Source: Aphelidium insulamus
Lineage: Eukaryota; Aphelidiomycota; Aphelidea; Aphelidiaceae
Direction: 5' to 3'
Assembly: GCA_036784855.1 (NCBI GenBank)
Contig: JAZDSV010000094.1
Coordinates: 1 to 34,122, forward strand
DNA length: 34,122 nucleotides
This document shows, piece after piece, positions 21,822-34,122 of this stretch; the first letter of the stretch is position 1; each line of letters starts with the position of its first letter. The notes beneath the pieces are model-generated. The model was not told the DNA's origin and searched no databases. It worked only from the letters and a program-made list of their open reading frames with translations. Both the position numbers and the translations under genes were made by a program.

Positions 21822-24800
21822 CTATGTTCCATTAGCCAGACTTTCCATTTCAGCTGCCAGCGCGTTCTTGCGAAACCTTTTTGCTTGCATGCCCAATTCG
21901 GATGCTAGCTTGCGCTCGGCAATGTCGGTGAGATGCAGCTGCCGAATCTTTTCTGTCAAACTGCCAGGCTGTACCGTTCCCCTCTTCTTCACAATTGCCA
22001 GCAGTTCCTTCATGGCGTCTTGCTCGACAGTGTGACGTAGAGGGATTTCTTCAGCTTGATCTTCAGTCACAGCAGGAGGTGGCTGCTGCTGCGTCCGAGT
22101 TCTCTTCGCAGTTTCCTCTTCCATTGAATCATTTACAGATGGAGGGCGCTTGCTGCCTGGATTTGACTCGAGCATTGGATCTGGTTCAACTGTTGACGGC
22201 GCGGATTCTACCACCGATTTCACGGGCTGCTCTTCCCGTTGCAATGCGCGCAGAAAGGAGAATGTAGCGCCGCGCACCATCTCACGCGCAGATGATGGAC
22301 TGAGCATGGCGGCGTTGAAAGGCGCTTGAGCAAGCGAAACAAGAACGGGAACACTCTCTGAACGACGCTCGGTCGATAGCGGGTATGCCGATGCTAATCT
22401 GTTGCGCAATGGCTGCGGCGGATTGACGGCCTTTGTCGGTGCTTTGTCGGATAGTACAAGTGCCGCTCGTTGCACCAAGTATGGCTCGAAAGAGCTTGTG
22501 CTGTCATCGTCGCTTAATGGAGGACAATCCGCGAGCCGCTTAAAGCCGGAGCTATTGGATGACGAGTCGGATTCCGTATCAGAATTGTTTTGCGAAATGT
22601 TGTCCCCGTTTTCGGAGACGAAAATGTCCTCCTCCTCATCGGAGTCGTCGATGCGATCTTCCGTAACCATTTCGTGGATTGTCGTCAATTCGTTGAATTT
22701 TTTCATTTCCTGTTGCATCGTTGCGTATGGATATATCTGCAACCAATTATGGTCCTGTGGTAGTAACAGTGTGACACTGACGTACAATGTAAGGATTGTG
22801 TTTACGCTTGACGTAGCTGTCAAACAGCTGTGCCTCAATAGTAGGAAAACGTCGCTCTACCATGCGCGCAGATGCGTCGGTCATGGTCTTGATCATTGTG
22901 TTGTGCTCGGGACTCTTGTCCACTTCACGCTGGGCATCGGTTCTTGGCGCAAACAGCCTGTTGAGACAAGATCCAAATGACTGCGCAATGAGGCCCTCGA
23001 AGGACTTGGCTGCTGGCTGCAACGATATCCGCAACAAGGGCCCTTCAGTGCCCGACAGGAGCTCCCACGTAGCGAGCAAATCATTGCGATCGATGTCAAA
23101 AACGTTTGTGGGCCGAGATTTAGTGGTGTTGAGCGTTACTAGCGCAGCCTCTGATGGTGATGTAACAGCGGATGAATTTGACGTGGCCAAAGTGTCACGA
23201 GCTTGGATTTCGGTCTTGGCATCCCGCATCGCGCGATGGAGATGATCCACTGCAGCCTTTTGAACCTTACCCATGAATACAGAGTCAAATGATGCCGGGA
23301 GGGGCAGGCCCGTGCGGCCGGAGCGAGATTTAACATTTTCAAGCGCGCGTTTGACCGGCCAATGATAGTAAGCAGGAAGTGATGACAGATACTTTGTAAG
23401 GTCGTCGAACCACTCCATGGACGGTTTGCCGTCATTAAAGCGCTTGAACGTTTCTGACATATTGTGAATGATATACCGGGTACAAAGAGTAACGTTGTGA
23501 ATTTGACTTACCGAGCAGTCGGCACAGGTAGGGGAAATTGTACGGGAGCACCCAAAGCACAACGTCGCGACGTGAACCACTGCGAATAAAACCAAACGGC
23601 CGATTGTTGGCCATATCGGCTTCATTGGCATAACACTACACAATATAAGTACCCGACGAACGAACACAGCAATATGCACACAACTACATACCATCCAGCA
23701 TGTGCCCAGCGGCATCGAAAGCAACCGAGCACAAATCATGTATGTAGATGGTATCAAATATTTCTTTGCCGCCAGCTGGGCCGAAATGGTGATACGTTGC
23801 CAATCTTTCGAAAGCGAACTGTTCATGCTTGCAGCAACATAGATGTTGGGAAAGGGGAACTGTGGAGGCTGTGCACGTATAAGTTAGTACCAGACATTAA
23901 GCCTGGTATGTAGCGTACAAATTTTTCTGCATCCGCGCGCTTCACCGCTGCATGATCAGCCACCGGAATCGGATAGAGTCCCCATTCATCAACGGTTTGG
24001 CGGTCCAGCGGATTCCCAATTTTGTGGCCGCGGCCTTTAATTGGAATGTCAAGATGCAAAATATGGGACGACAACTCTTACTCGCAGCGGGACGTTCTAC
24101 AACAAGCAAGCACAGCTCCGGTCTGGCTGGCGGAACCTTGTCCTCTGCACTAGATTCCGCGGCGGAATAGCGTGCCGTGAACAGCACGGAAACACCGCTG
24201 GGAAACAGACACTTTGTCGCGGGATGCAGGTCACGCACCACACGCGACCCCACGCGCACATCAATGCCGACCAGCTCTGCTATGCACGCCTTAATATCCG
24301 CCTCGGCCGCCACTTCAAACACCACCCCGTTCATCTCACGGCTCATGCCTTCCAGGTCGCGGCGCGCGGCCGTGCGTAGTGCAGAGGTGCGCGACGCGGC
24401 GAACAAGCGGTCCTTGCTGGCTATATCATTGAAAATCATGGTGAACATGCGTTGGTCCCAGCGGAACGGCGTGAAATAGTAGCCGCTGCCTGGCACTTGC
24501 AGTCCGGGCACCTCGAGTTTGGGGCAGAGTTGCAGCGTAGTGTTTGGTGGTGAAGCATCTGCAGCAGCGCCTGCCGCAAACAACGGCCCACCGTCAGTCA
24601 AGCACAGGATGGCCGTGGACTCGGACAATTGTGGATACCATCCCTGCGCAGAGAGTTATACAATTTGATATGTAATACAGTGAACATGAGATAAGCAAAT
24701 CACCACGCACATGACCGGGCGTGTCAAAGTGGTGCGACATTCGAAACAGGTGCAGGTACTCAAACATCTGCGCCAGAAGCTGGCCCCATGACAGCGGGCC

Positions 24801-25431
24801 GGTGTGACGCGTAGACTTGTCACCGCCGGACTGCTGCAAGTGCCTGATATTGGCCGGGCTGGCAATCCATCGAAGCGCCTCTTCGCACTGTCTAACCTTG
24901 TCGGTGACGGGCAGCTAGATGTCATAGTGTTAGAGTGCGTAGACGCGCGGACGGCATGCAGCGTCGCACGCACCACCATGCCGCTCGATGTGGTCCACAG
25001 CGTCACGCGTAAGCGCCTATTCTCTTTGGCCGCCCGCTTCTGGCACTTCTGCAGACACACACACACAGAGATGATACCCCATGTAGTTAGAGACACGTGC
25101 CGCGCACCTCAAGAAACAGTTCGCAGGCATAGATGGCCGCGTGCAGACACGTGAAGCTGCTCTTGAATGGATTCTGCTGCGTGTCCAGCCGATTCTGCGC
25201 TCGAGCCGCCCCCGCGGACCCAGGCGCCACGTCCAACAGCTTGCTGGGGAACAGGAGCGGCCGGGGCGTCCAGTGTTCCAGCTCGCTCTTGCGACGCATG
25301 CCGCTGCGTGTGTCTGCCGGCCAGTAGGCTGCGCGCTGGTGTATGGCCTGGTTGTAGCGATCGTGCTGCTTTAGAGCGAACGGCGCCATGGCCATGGACG
25401 GCGACGTGTCCACTACTAGCACCACGAGCAT
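21822..25431 (-). CDS. INTS6: Integrator complex subunit 6
   Basis: Nine exons (25431-25108, 25048-24953, 24914-24711, 24643-24082, 24034-23877, 23818-23692, 23619-23512, 23453-22786, 22754-21822) close in frame to 1059 residues. The protein begins with a von Willebrand A domain whose MIDAS motif is DTSPS (8-12) and whose second loop is LTDGG (223-227), followed by the family signature FRWDQR (268-273). Then come YPIPVAD, RPFGFIRSGS, VVLWVLPYNFPYL and SLPAYYHWPVKRAL, the beta-barrel and following helices of INTS6. An acidic Ser-rich linker leads to the C-terminal INTS6/SAGE1-type helical domain (ELLAIVKKRG...RFRKNALAAEM). INTS6 links the Integrator RNA-cleavage complex to PP2A at paused RNA polymerase II. 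Introns are 31-72 nt; the last is only 31 nt. Apparent frame breaks near 24030 and 23820 disappear when GT-AG introns are applied. Confidence 0.88.
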
Positions 25432-26290
25432 GCTTATTTTACTGGTAACTGTATGTATATATATATATGCAGATATATATGCACAAGTGCAGGTGTGCAA
25501 GGAGTGTGCAAGCGCAGTGAATGGGTGCAAGCGCAGTGAATGTGTTTGCGTGCGTGGCAGTAACACCCAATCAACAGGTAGCATTGCAGGCAAGCAAGGA
25601 TCTATACCCTGAGAGTACATGTGGCTGATGCGGCCGGGACATATTCCGTCCTATGGTGCTTCTTGGTGAATTATAAGGGCATTACATACACGGCAAATAG
25701 ATGGTAGCAAGGTCCCGCGTGGCAAATTTAGTTTGAACTTGCATTAAGGCGATATGTTGTTACTGCTTGAATGGTTTGATATGTGTCCAAATATATCTCT
25801 ACATTGTCTATATATATATGTGTGTATGTGTGTATAGACAAAATGGTTACCAATTATTATCTACCGGAGATAATATCCTCTTCATCTGCCTCACAGATCT
25901 TGAGCAGTTGTTATTACACTTCGTATTAATGGTATGACATACCATAGATGTATAGCTACATAAGTTATATCTGACTGCATACGCTGAACAAATGCTTCAA
26001 ATAAACCTGACACACGCATAATAGTGGCAAGATGTAGTTGTGGAAATGAAGCGGTGAAACCGGGTAAATGCGTAAAAATGGTCACGGATGTCGCTAAATG
26101 TCCCGGATGAACGGATAAATAGATCACCTAACCAATAGTAGGCACATTCTCGTCGAGATTCGTGGTTGCAAAGTTACTGCACTCATACATACCGCAACAT
26201 CTGTCCGTTCTTAAATCCTGCATATCTGTCAAATGCTAACATACTATTGTAGCAACGGCAGAATCTTGTGATTGAGATTTCCATTCCATC
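25432..26290. other. Divergent promoter region between INTS6 and STOML2
   Basis: No gene is seen on either strand. It contains TA and TG/TA simple repeats at about 25453-25482 and 25806-25840. The neighbouring genes start at its two ends and point away from each other. Confidence 0.6.
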
Positions 26291-27733
26291 ATGATTCGAT
26301 CAGCCAGCCGCCCGCCCGTTGAACTGCCATGGCGCCTGCTAGCGCGCCCACTGCACACCTCGATTACTATGCTGTCGCAGCGTCCGCGCCGTCTGCCAGA
26401 CATGACACGTGCCAGGCGTTCCCTGCCGCGGAACACGGCAAGTATCGTGGTAGCAACTGCCTTTTCACGCGTCTGACTCCCTTCCATTTGCAGATTATCA
26501 AGTTTGTGCCACAGCAGGAAGCGTGGATTGTGGAGCGATTTGGCAAGTTTCATCGCGTGCTCGAGGTGGGCGGGACTGGACGCAGTATTCCACTATAGTT
26601 GCACAAACCATTGAATACTTGCACAGCCCGGTCTCAGCATCTTGTTCCCCTTTATCGACCAGGTAAAGTACGTGCAGGGACTGAAAGAGGTCGCGGTGGA
26701 GATTCCCAGCCAGTCCGCCATCACTGAAGACAACGTCACTCTGGACATTGATGGTGTGCTGTATGTGCGCGTGATGGACCCGTACAAGGCATCGTACGGT
26801 GTGGAGGATCCCGAGTATGCCGTACAGCAGCTGGCCCAAACAACTATGCGCGCCGAGATCGGACAGATGACTCTGGACAGGTGTGGTCCAAATTGTAGTG
26901 TGTCTATTGATGCATTGATACATTGTGAAAGGATGCACTCTTACATTACATCCTAATTATGTATCAACTCATTTTTAACTGTGCAGAACTTTGGCGGAGC
27001 GGTCCACTCTGAATGCCAACATTGTGGCCACCATTAATCAGGCGGCGGCCGAGTGGGGGATCACTTGCCTGCGATATGAAATCCGTACGTAGATTGTGTG
27101 AAAGCAATGTCAATTGATTAATGGATGTGCAGGTGACATTCACCCGCCGGACAAGGTGGTGGACTCTATGCACTCGCAAGTGAGTGCGGAGCGTCAGAAA
27201 CGCGCAGAAATTCTCGAGTCAGAGGGTCGACGCCAGGCAGCCATCAACGTCGCCGAGGGTCAAAAGAAGGCCACCATCTTGGCTGCGGAAGCAATGATGG
27301 CAGAGAAGATCAATTTGGCGACTGGTATCAATTATCATTACTAGCTGTACTAAATGTCTCTGACACCACCAACAGGTGAGGCTGAAGCAATATTGCTGAA
27401 GGCCAACGCTACCGCAGCGGGAATTGCACAAATATCCAAAGCAATCCACGACTCGCCGTGCGGGCAAGATGCCGTGTCGCTGCGTGTGGCCGAAAAGTAT
27501 GTGGATGCATTCGCCGAACTGGCCAAAGAGTCCACCACAATGTTGCTTCCCAGCCAGACATCTGATCCAGCTTCCATGGTTGCTCAGGTAGGATATCGCT
27601 GATATGCATTGTGTATTCAACATTGCCAGTTGATTAACACTGACAGGCACTGAGCATATATGGAACTGTGCAGAAGCAGGGCGACAAGGCGGCGGCGGCA
27701 AAGAAATCCTCAGGCACTGCATTCCCCATGTGA
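26291..27733 (+). CDS. STOML2: Stomatin-like protein 2, mitochondrial
   Basis: Seven exons (26291-26437, 26494-26565, 26627-26880, 26987-27084, 27133-27324, 27376-27587, 27647-27733) give 353 residues. The first 48 residues are Arg-rich with few acidic residues, as in a mitochondrial presequence. The band-7/SPFH domain follows: [58 protein letters not shown] and [18 protein letters not shown] coiled coil ([20 protein letters not shown]) and the C-terminal ALSIYG block complete a normal-length STOML2. The protein scaffolds cardiolipin-rich inner-membrane domains and associated proteases. The first intron starts with GC rather than GT (GCAAGT), a known minor donor type that here preserves the conserved RNTI/FVPQQE junction. 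Confidence 0.93.
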
Positions 27734-27807
27734 GCCTACACTGCATACATCCCCATAAAGCATACACACATTTCCCATGAGCTTTTGTGCGGCATGCAGC
27801 ACACATG

Positions 27808-27833
27808 CATATATATATATATATATATATATT
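27808..27833 (+). repeat. (AT)n microsatellite
   Basis: About twelve AT units in the 236-bp spacer between STOML2 and the GRAM/VASt gene. Confidence 0.85.
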
Positions 27834-27969
27834 ATACAGCGTAATTGTACATGTAATTGCGCATTAAGCATGTTTTCCGGCTTCCTACAATTTCCCACAA
27901 TGGGAAATCACCGAGCGACTGTTTCGGCTTACAAAGCAGAATTTTGGCAAGGCACAGTGCGCACGGTGA

Positions 27970-30953
27970 ATGACGCCGCCCACGGTCGATATATACGTGG
28001 CGCCGCAGCAGGAGCAGCAGCAACCGGCACAGCAGACTGACCACTCACACAATGACTACGTGGCATCGGTGCCGAGCGATTCGGGTGCCGCGACCGCCAC
28101 CAGTTCTCCTCGCCGGGATCCTTCATCGTACACATCCGCGCCGTCCACCGCCACTACTACGACTACGCCAGCCACTGCCACTGCCATAACTGCAGCAGTG
28201 CCCGGACTCATGGTGACGGGCACAGATACTGCCGGCAATGCACCCGCGAACACCTCCATATCCGCCGCCAGGGAGCTGTCCAAGGCAGTATCAGTGTCGA
28301 CTGGTGCAGCCCCTGCCCCCGAGCACCAGCAGCAACAAGCATCTACCAACTCCGTGGCAGCAGTCGCCACAGAGCGCCCCGACTACGAGCCTGTACTGCA
28401 ACCAGCACCGGAGCGGCGCAATGCCGACTTTCACGTCTTGTTCCGTAGCGTGCCCGAAACTGACCCATTGATCGACGGTGCGTGCATGTGTGTGCGTGTA
28501 TATATGCTGACATGCCCTTACGCCTACTGCAGACTACACCTGTGCTCTACTGCGTGATATCATGATACATGGCCGTCTGTATGCCACTCGGCGGCACATT
28601 TGCTTCAACAGCAACATATTTGGCTGGGTCACTAATGTGCGTATCCGCTTTCATTCATATCAAACACTCATCATGTTCTTTACATTAACACCTACTTGTC
28701 CTGTTTAATACTCACCCCGTGCAACGTACAGCTTGTGGTGGACTTTGCCGATATTTTGGCCATTGAGAGAAAGATGACGGCGTTTGTCATTCCAAACGCA
28801 ATTCAAATCACAACACTGCATGCCAAATACCTACTGACATCTTTTCTTTACCGCGAACAAGCCTACTCGACTCTCATACGCCTGTGGTACGCCGTGGTGG
28901 GCGTGACTGCAGCATCTCGTCGTGACAGCACTGCCACGTCAATTGGCGCTGATTCTGCATTGTCTGCCGATGTGGCGCCCCCGGCAAATGTCACTGATCT
29001 CTTTAGCGACGATTCGCTAATGGAAACATCAATAGCCGACATTGGAACAGAGAATGCTGCGCCGCCACGGTCCACTCGCGTTAATCGCCAAGTAAACCCC
29101 AAGACTGGTCTGAGGACCCGATCTGTGTCACGAGAGAAACTGTTGGCCCCGCCAAGCGATACTGCAGCCGCCAAACGGGTCGGATCTCTCTCTGACGGCG
29201 GCGTCGTGGATGATGATGCGGATGATGCGGAACGTGGTGCGGACGTTGGCGACGATGCGGGACAGGCGGTTGAAACGAAATCGCCGCTGCGACAGAGCCT
29301 ATCATTCATGAAGTCGGGACAGAAGAAGCGGGCCGCGCGCAACAAGAGCCCTCTTTTTGCTGCAACTGTCATGCGCGCCGACGATGACGCCGGCTACGAA
29401 GAAGATGAAGAGAGCGGCCGCGATGATTTGAGTGAGGCTGATCTTGCCGCTTCCGGGTTTCTGTCGGACGACACCCTGGCCACCGGGGAGCTAAGCGATT
29501 TGAAACCGCCAAGGAAAGCGTCTTCCTCAGCAGCAGCAGCACTATCTAAAGTGAAGCCATTCGTACGATCAATAACTGCGCCGATATCTGCAGCGTTCGA
29601 CGATGCCCGCAGCCGGCGCCCATCATCCGCCGTCAAGTCACCATCGTCGAAGCCTGGCTCAGCAAAGCAAAAGCCGACACGCGATTTAAAACTAGTCACC
29701 GCCGAACAAAATACCCCGGCTTCTGCGGCAAGTAGCTCCGCAGCAACACAATCGTCTACTGCCGGTGAACTACCCGCGCCGCCCATATACTGCAACTGCA
29801 CTGATCACGGAAAAACTGTGCTTTTGGACCGGGTATTCCCGTTGTCTGTGGATACTCTGTGTTCCATACTATTCGATTTACCTGCTATCGCGGAAACAAT
29901 TGGCGTCATGCGAGATTTTCTCACTGTGAAGAAGGAGGTTGCAGATTTGGTAGTTGGTGCGTGGAGCTCGAATTCCGACCTGCCTGCTCCAATTTCTGTG
30001 CTGGCTGCGGGTGCGTCGCGTAAAATTCAATCGGTCCTTCCACTCAAGCATCCATTGGGACCAAAATCTACACGATCCCTGGTCGCTCAGACCGTTGTGT
30101 CGTACGTCTCCGGCGAAAAGGTTTGCGTGCGGGAGATTGCAGCAACGCCAGACGTTCCCAGTGGCACCAGCTTCACTGTAAATACAACCATTTGCATAAT
30201 GCGCGCAGCATCAACTCCCACCGGCACCGCCCAGTGCCGCCTTCTCACAGCAATGGATATCGAGTTCACCAAGAGTTCCTGGCTGAAAAGTTGGTTGGCC
30301 AATTACATCGTATTCCTTTAAATTAACGTGCTACAGGTGCAATTGAAAAGGGTGCTGCAGAAGGCACATTAAAGTTTTGGCAGGATTTCGACTCCTTTAT
30401 CTGCACCAAGTATCCCACACCAGTCACGGAAAAGCGCGCGTCCTCGGTGCCAACCACGCCCACGGCAACAAAAGCACCTCGGCGCATCTCGTCAATAAGG
30501 GCCGGCCATCAGATAGCAGCTCCGCCGATGCAGTCCTACAAAATATCGTTGAGGCAAAGTGCATATGCCGCATTCGCATCTACAGCGGCGTGGATGCAGC
30601 AAAACGTCGAGAAATGCCAGCTCTTTGCCATCGCTTTGTTTTTGCTCTTAACAATGGCGAATTTTGTCGAGTGGAGGTCTCTGAACACAATGCAGGCTCG
30701 CCTGCACACAATCAACAATGGCGACCTTCGACTGACTGAATTAATCGCCGATCATCATAACCAGCCACCGCCGCATTGGTGGTTTGAACCGTCTGCAACT
30801 GACAGCGATGACATGGAGTATGACAGTGGGGACGTGGAAGCAGTTCCACCAGCGCAAATGCTCCAAAACTACGTGGACTTGATTGGGAAGGACGACAACA
30901 CCATTCATCTGGACACCGCGCCGACAGCAGACCGACAAGCAAAAGTAGATTGA
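27970..30953 (+). CDS. GRAM and VASt domain lipid-transfer protein (Aster/Lam/VAD1-like)
   Basis: Exons 27970-28477, 28533-28636, 28732-30309 and 30351-30953 close in frame to 930 residues. The first 145 residues are Thr/Ala/Gln-rich and disordered. The GRAM domain (about 148-290) is clear from FHVLFRSVPETDPLIDDYTC, GRLYATRRHICFNSNIFGW and VVDFADILAIERK. A long Ser/Ala/acidic linker follows. The VASt lipid-binding domain (about 557-735) shows LLDRVFPLSVDTLCSILFD, PLKHPLGPKSTR and a final IEFTKSSWLKSWLANYI. One membrane segment lies near residues 819-838 (LFAIALFLLLTMANF). This domain order is that of ER-anchored sterol carriers working at membrane contact sites. The last intron is uncertain: GT at 30310 with an acceptor at 30350 keeps the frame, while the closer AG at 30336 does not. 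The WFEP and acidic C-terminal tail are unremarkable. Confidence 0.85.
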
Positions 30954-31035
30954 CATTTTAAGCATTTAATTGTAGCAGATAGAGAGATAAATAATGCGAA
31001 GCACGCTGCAAGTGAAGTAGCACGAGGACCGCCAA

Positions 31036-33011
31036 CTAGGAAGTGCAAGACGCCAAGTAGGAGCCAAGGCTGTCCAGCAGTGAGACGTTGCCGCCCGACA
31101 CCCAGTACACGGAGTTCATCTTCAACTGCTCGATGAAGTAGACGTCGTGCGACACAACCAACAATGCGCCAGTGTACGCTTCCAACGCGGCAGCCAACGC
31201 CTCGATCGTCTCCAGATCCAGATGGTTCGTTGGCTCGTCCAGTATGACGCAATGAGGCTTGCGCAGCACAATGCACACAAATGCATAGCGCATCACCTGG
31301 CCACCTGATAGAGAGCTCAGTGGCTGGCGGGACAGAGCACCAGGCAGACCAAACTGTCCCAGATGCGTGTACAGTGCCTGCTCGTCGAGGTCGGGAAACA
31401 GGTCGTGCAGATGCTCCAGCGCCGACTGCTCACACTGACGCAACACGTCGACAAAGTTCTGTTCCAGGTAGGCGATCGACGCCTGTGGATGACGCGATAT
31501 GCGGCCGCGGGTGGGCTGCAGCGTGGTGCCGGCGAGTAACGACATCAGCGTGGACTTTCCCTGCCCGTTTGCACCCACGAATGCGACACGCTTGCCCTGA
31601 TCGACGGCGAGGGACACATTGGACAGTATGGGCGATTTGTCGCAGTTGAATGCAAAAGTCACATTCTCTGCCACCAGAATGGGCCCGGGAGTTCTGAGCG
31701 GCGCGGGGTCCGGCAAGTACCATCGCACTTGTGCGTCGTAGTGCTCGGCCTGCACGTCGGCCAATTTGGAAAAGAAATGCCCAATGCGATCGCGGCTGAC
31801 TTTCAGTCGGAATCCAAGTTCGTTCGACTCCAGGCCAAAGCGCTCTTGCAGTTTGGTGTTGCGCGCGGCCATCTGCGCCTCCTTCTTGGAGTCGGACGCC
31901 CGGCGGGCCTGCGCGAACCCCTCTTGGATGCTAGTTTCAATGCGACTGTGCTTCTTGGCCAATACCTCGCGCTGCCTGGCACGATGCAGTTTCTGCTCGG
32001 CCACAGTCTGGCAGTAGGTGTCGTAGTTGCCAGTGTAGTGCGTAAGCGTGTGCGCCTGGAACAGAATCACTTCGTCGACGGTGGCGTTGAGGAAGGCGCG
32101 GTCGTGCGACACGATCAGCACCGTTTGCTGTGCGAGCGACTCGACGTACTGTTTCAGCCACTCGATGCCCGGCAGATCGAGGTGGTTCGTCGGCTCGTCC
32201 AGCAGAATGATCTGGGCGTCCACGAACGCGGCCTGGGCAAGGGCCACGCGCATGCGCCAACCTCCCGACAGCTCCGCCAATTTCTTCTTGCACTGAGACT
32301 TTTTGAAGCCAAGGTCTGTGAGGATGCGCTGTGCTTTGAGTGTGAGCTCTGCCGTGTTGGGCTCGCGGTCCAGCAGTGACTGCAGCCGCTGCTGAATAGA
32401 ATAGCCAGCATGACGGCCGCGTGGTCGGTGCTGGGTTTGGCGGCTTTCAGCGCCGCATACTCGTGTTCCAGCGCCAAGGCTTTTTTGCGTCCAGCCGCAC
32501 CGCGGGCGCCGCTAGTTCTGGCCGCATAGTCCAATGCGTCAGTCAGTGCCTTTTCCACGTCGGCGCACTGGACTTGGTGGAGGGCCGATGCGCATTCTGC
32601 CGCAGAGTCGGAGGCCAGCGCCGACTTGAGCAGTGCAATCTCGTCCCACACCTCGGTGTCGGCAGGGTTGGCGCGTAACACCGCTTCCAGGACAGTTTGC
32701 TGTTGAGGTGGAGAGTCCGCAGGCTGGTCTACCTGCGCCACGTACATTATGGACACGTCTTTGGGCACACCGGGCAGCCAGTGGTACGCCAGCGTCTTCA
32801 GCAGCAGTGTTTTGCCCACTCCATTCCGCCCAATGACGCCGTAGTGCGTGCCCGCCTCCAAGTGTATCCTGGCGCCCGTCAGAATCTCCCGCGTGCCCAC
32901 TGCAATGTCGACGTCTTGCAGGTCGAGGGTCTGGGCGGAGGATGCTGTCGCCGGCGCATGGAACCGCGACGTCTGGCAGCGCGCAGAGAACTCGGGCGGC
33001 GGCCGTTCCAT
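31036..33011 (-). CDS. ABC-F family ATPase
   Basis: Two exons, 33011-32415 and 32379-31036, give 646 residues. Both ATP-binding cassettes are present and no membrane segments are found. Walker A motifs are GRNGVGKT (61-68) and GANGQGKS (468-475). Signature motifs are LSGGW (236-240) and LSGGQ (556-560). Each Walker B is followed by DEPTNHLDL. A charged linker lies between the cassettes (HRARQREVLAKKHSRIE). ABC-F proteins act on ribosomes or in translation control rather than in transport. The frame changes at about 32400. Removal of a 35-nt stretch that begins GTCATG and ends CTGCAG (32414-32380) restores it, and this size agrees with the 31-nt introns elsewhere in the window. It is convergent with the GRAM/VASt gene, 82 bp apart. 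Confidence 0.88.
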
Positions 33012-34043
33012 GGGAAAGAGGGAGTGACTCCACTAAATTCAAGAGAGTTGGCACTGCGAGCAAGCGTGATATCGTTCTGAGCGCTGAGTCAACGGGCTCG
33101 CTCTTGATTACTCCATGTAGCTATACGCATGTAGCTATGTACAGCACCAGTGCGGTCAGTAGCTGTCTCTCATCCCCTAAGTAGCATCGTCATTAATGTT
33201 TCCAAACTGTTATTGCATTTTCTGGTTGTGCAGAGCGCGTTCTAGTATGATGCTGTGGTGGCAGTAGTAGTAATAGTGATAGTAGCGGTCACTCTCCCGT
33301 AGAAGAGTCTCGTGATAATCACAAGCACACCAGATTACTACAGTGTGTACATTGGCGGAGCCACTGACTTGTGAGGTGAAAGATCACGGACAGCAAGGTG
33401 GAGAGAACCTTGACGGCTCCTATTGCAGAACGAACAGCGACATATCTATACACAAGTGCAATGTGATCTTGAGACACGACTGTTTGACTGGCTAAACACG
33501 GGCCATCCAAAGAGTCGTGCTCAGGGTACACATTACACAATGATGACGGCTGTATGGTTTCAGCTGGCCTTAAAGTACATGAAGTAGAAATGGAAATCTG
33601 CGGGGAGGCCGCTGACTAAATCAGCCGCTGCCAAGCAACGCAATCAGGCGGGTTGCTATGGACGAGCAGTGACGTATAATCAACACAGATATAACAAACC
33701 TCCATTTGCGATGAAGTGATCATGCTGCCGACAGGCCGGTAACAGAAAAAATATATATATCCGTCATCTCCAATTAAAAACAAGTCATAGGCTCACTCTC
33801 ACAACATGACTGTTATGATCGCATGAAAGCTCTTTTCCCCACCAGACCCGCTTCTTTGATGCTGGTAGCAACAGAGTATGCCATTCAGCTCAGATGCATC
33901 CATAGTCGCCAAATGAGACGCGATGCGGACCAGTAGAGGCTACTCTAACATGGAGAGACAGAACGATAAGAGCTGTACAGCGACACCTCCTTGGTATCAC
34001 CTGCTCGACTGACGGTATATGCCTTCCAAATATCATCCTTCAT
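33012..34043. other. Intergenic region upstream of the ABC-F gene
   Basis: No supported gene. A short direct repeat (CATGTAGCTAT) occurs twice near 33113-33140. The stretch is otherwise of mixed composition. Confidence 0.5.
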
Positions 34044-34122
34044 GCCGCCGTGGTCCAAGTGGTTAAGTTACTACACGGTGGCGGCCAGCAGCTAGAGTTC
34101 GAACCCCGGAGTGTGTAGTGCC
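34044..34122 (+). ncRNA. tRNA-like element with pol III A and B boxes, cut by the window edge
   Basis: The last 79 bases carry TGGTCCAAGTGG (A box, from position 8 of the element) and AGAGTTCGAACCCC (B box, from about position 51), the spacing of a tRNA. The stems are poor: the T-arm and acceptor halves do not pair well and no convincing anticodon arm forms. A tRNA-derived SINE head or a decayed tRNA is more likely than a working tRNA gene. Confidence 0.4.

Noticed and set aside
23819-24081. Frameshifts in INTS6
   Set aside because: Introns 24081-24035 and 23876-23819 with good splice ends restore the frame and the family sequence.
30310-30336. A 27-nt intron in the GRAM/VASt gene
   Set aside because: It would not keep the frame. 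The acceptor at 30350 does.
32380-32414. Frameshift in the ABC-F gene
   Set aside because: A 35-nt GT-AG intron fits in phase 0, and similar sizes occur in other genes here.

Overview
This is eukaryotic nuclear DNA from an intron-rich organism, probably a protist. Genes carry many short GT-AG introns (mostly 38-75 nt, some only 31-35 nt), and the recognisable proteins are eukaryotic: Integrator subunit 6, TRAPPC4, a TMEM135-like membrane protein, a type III glutamine synthetase, STOML2, a GRAM/VASt lipid-transfer protein and an ABC-F ATPase. I cannot name the lineage. The mix of glutamine synthetase III, Integrator and kelch-plus-kinase sequence would fit an amoebozoan or a unicellular relative of animals, but this is inference.

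Layout. 1-5.3 kb: minus-strand genes including one with a giant-virus-type 2-cysteine adaptor motif, a long reading frame running off the left edge, and an unrecognised zinc-binding-like gene of at least 11 coding exons. Four introns of that gene (2904-3024, 3133-3257, 3384-3501, 3514-3631) are near-copies of one another. They look like introner elements and are the most striking signal in the window. A small plus-strand SAP-domain gene with a duplicated module follows. 5.6-11.8 kb: TMEM135-like, TRAPPC4, a coiled-coil membrane protein on the minus strand, and glutamine synthetase III, all with clean frames after splicing. 11.9-21.8 kb: a decay island holding a broken GH47 mannosidase on the minus strand, scattered unrecognised remnants, and a tandem pair of broken kelch-ectodomain kinase genes that share an identical promoter-like 14-mer. 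21.8-33 kb: INTS6 (minus), STOML2 and the GRAM/VASt gene (plus) and an ABC-F gene (minus), all intact once introns are removed. The last kilobase is non-coding and ends in a tRNA-like pol III module cut by the window edge.

The genes do not form one pathway. They are ordinary housekeeping genes (RNA processing, vesicle tethering, mitochondrial and ER membranes, nitrogen assimilation, translation) flanking two unusual stretches: the introner-bearing, possibly partly virus-derived left arm and the central pseudogene island. Splice models were checked by summing exon lengths and phases: glutamine synthetase (9 exons, 743 aa), STOML2 (7 exons, 353 aa), INTS6 (9 exons, 1059 aa), GRAM/VASt (4 exons, 930 aa), TRAPPC4 (3 exons, 177 aa) and ABC-F (2 exons, 646 aa) all close in frame. 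The frame breaks in the central island are therefore not simply a general property of this assembly.
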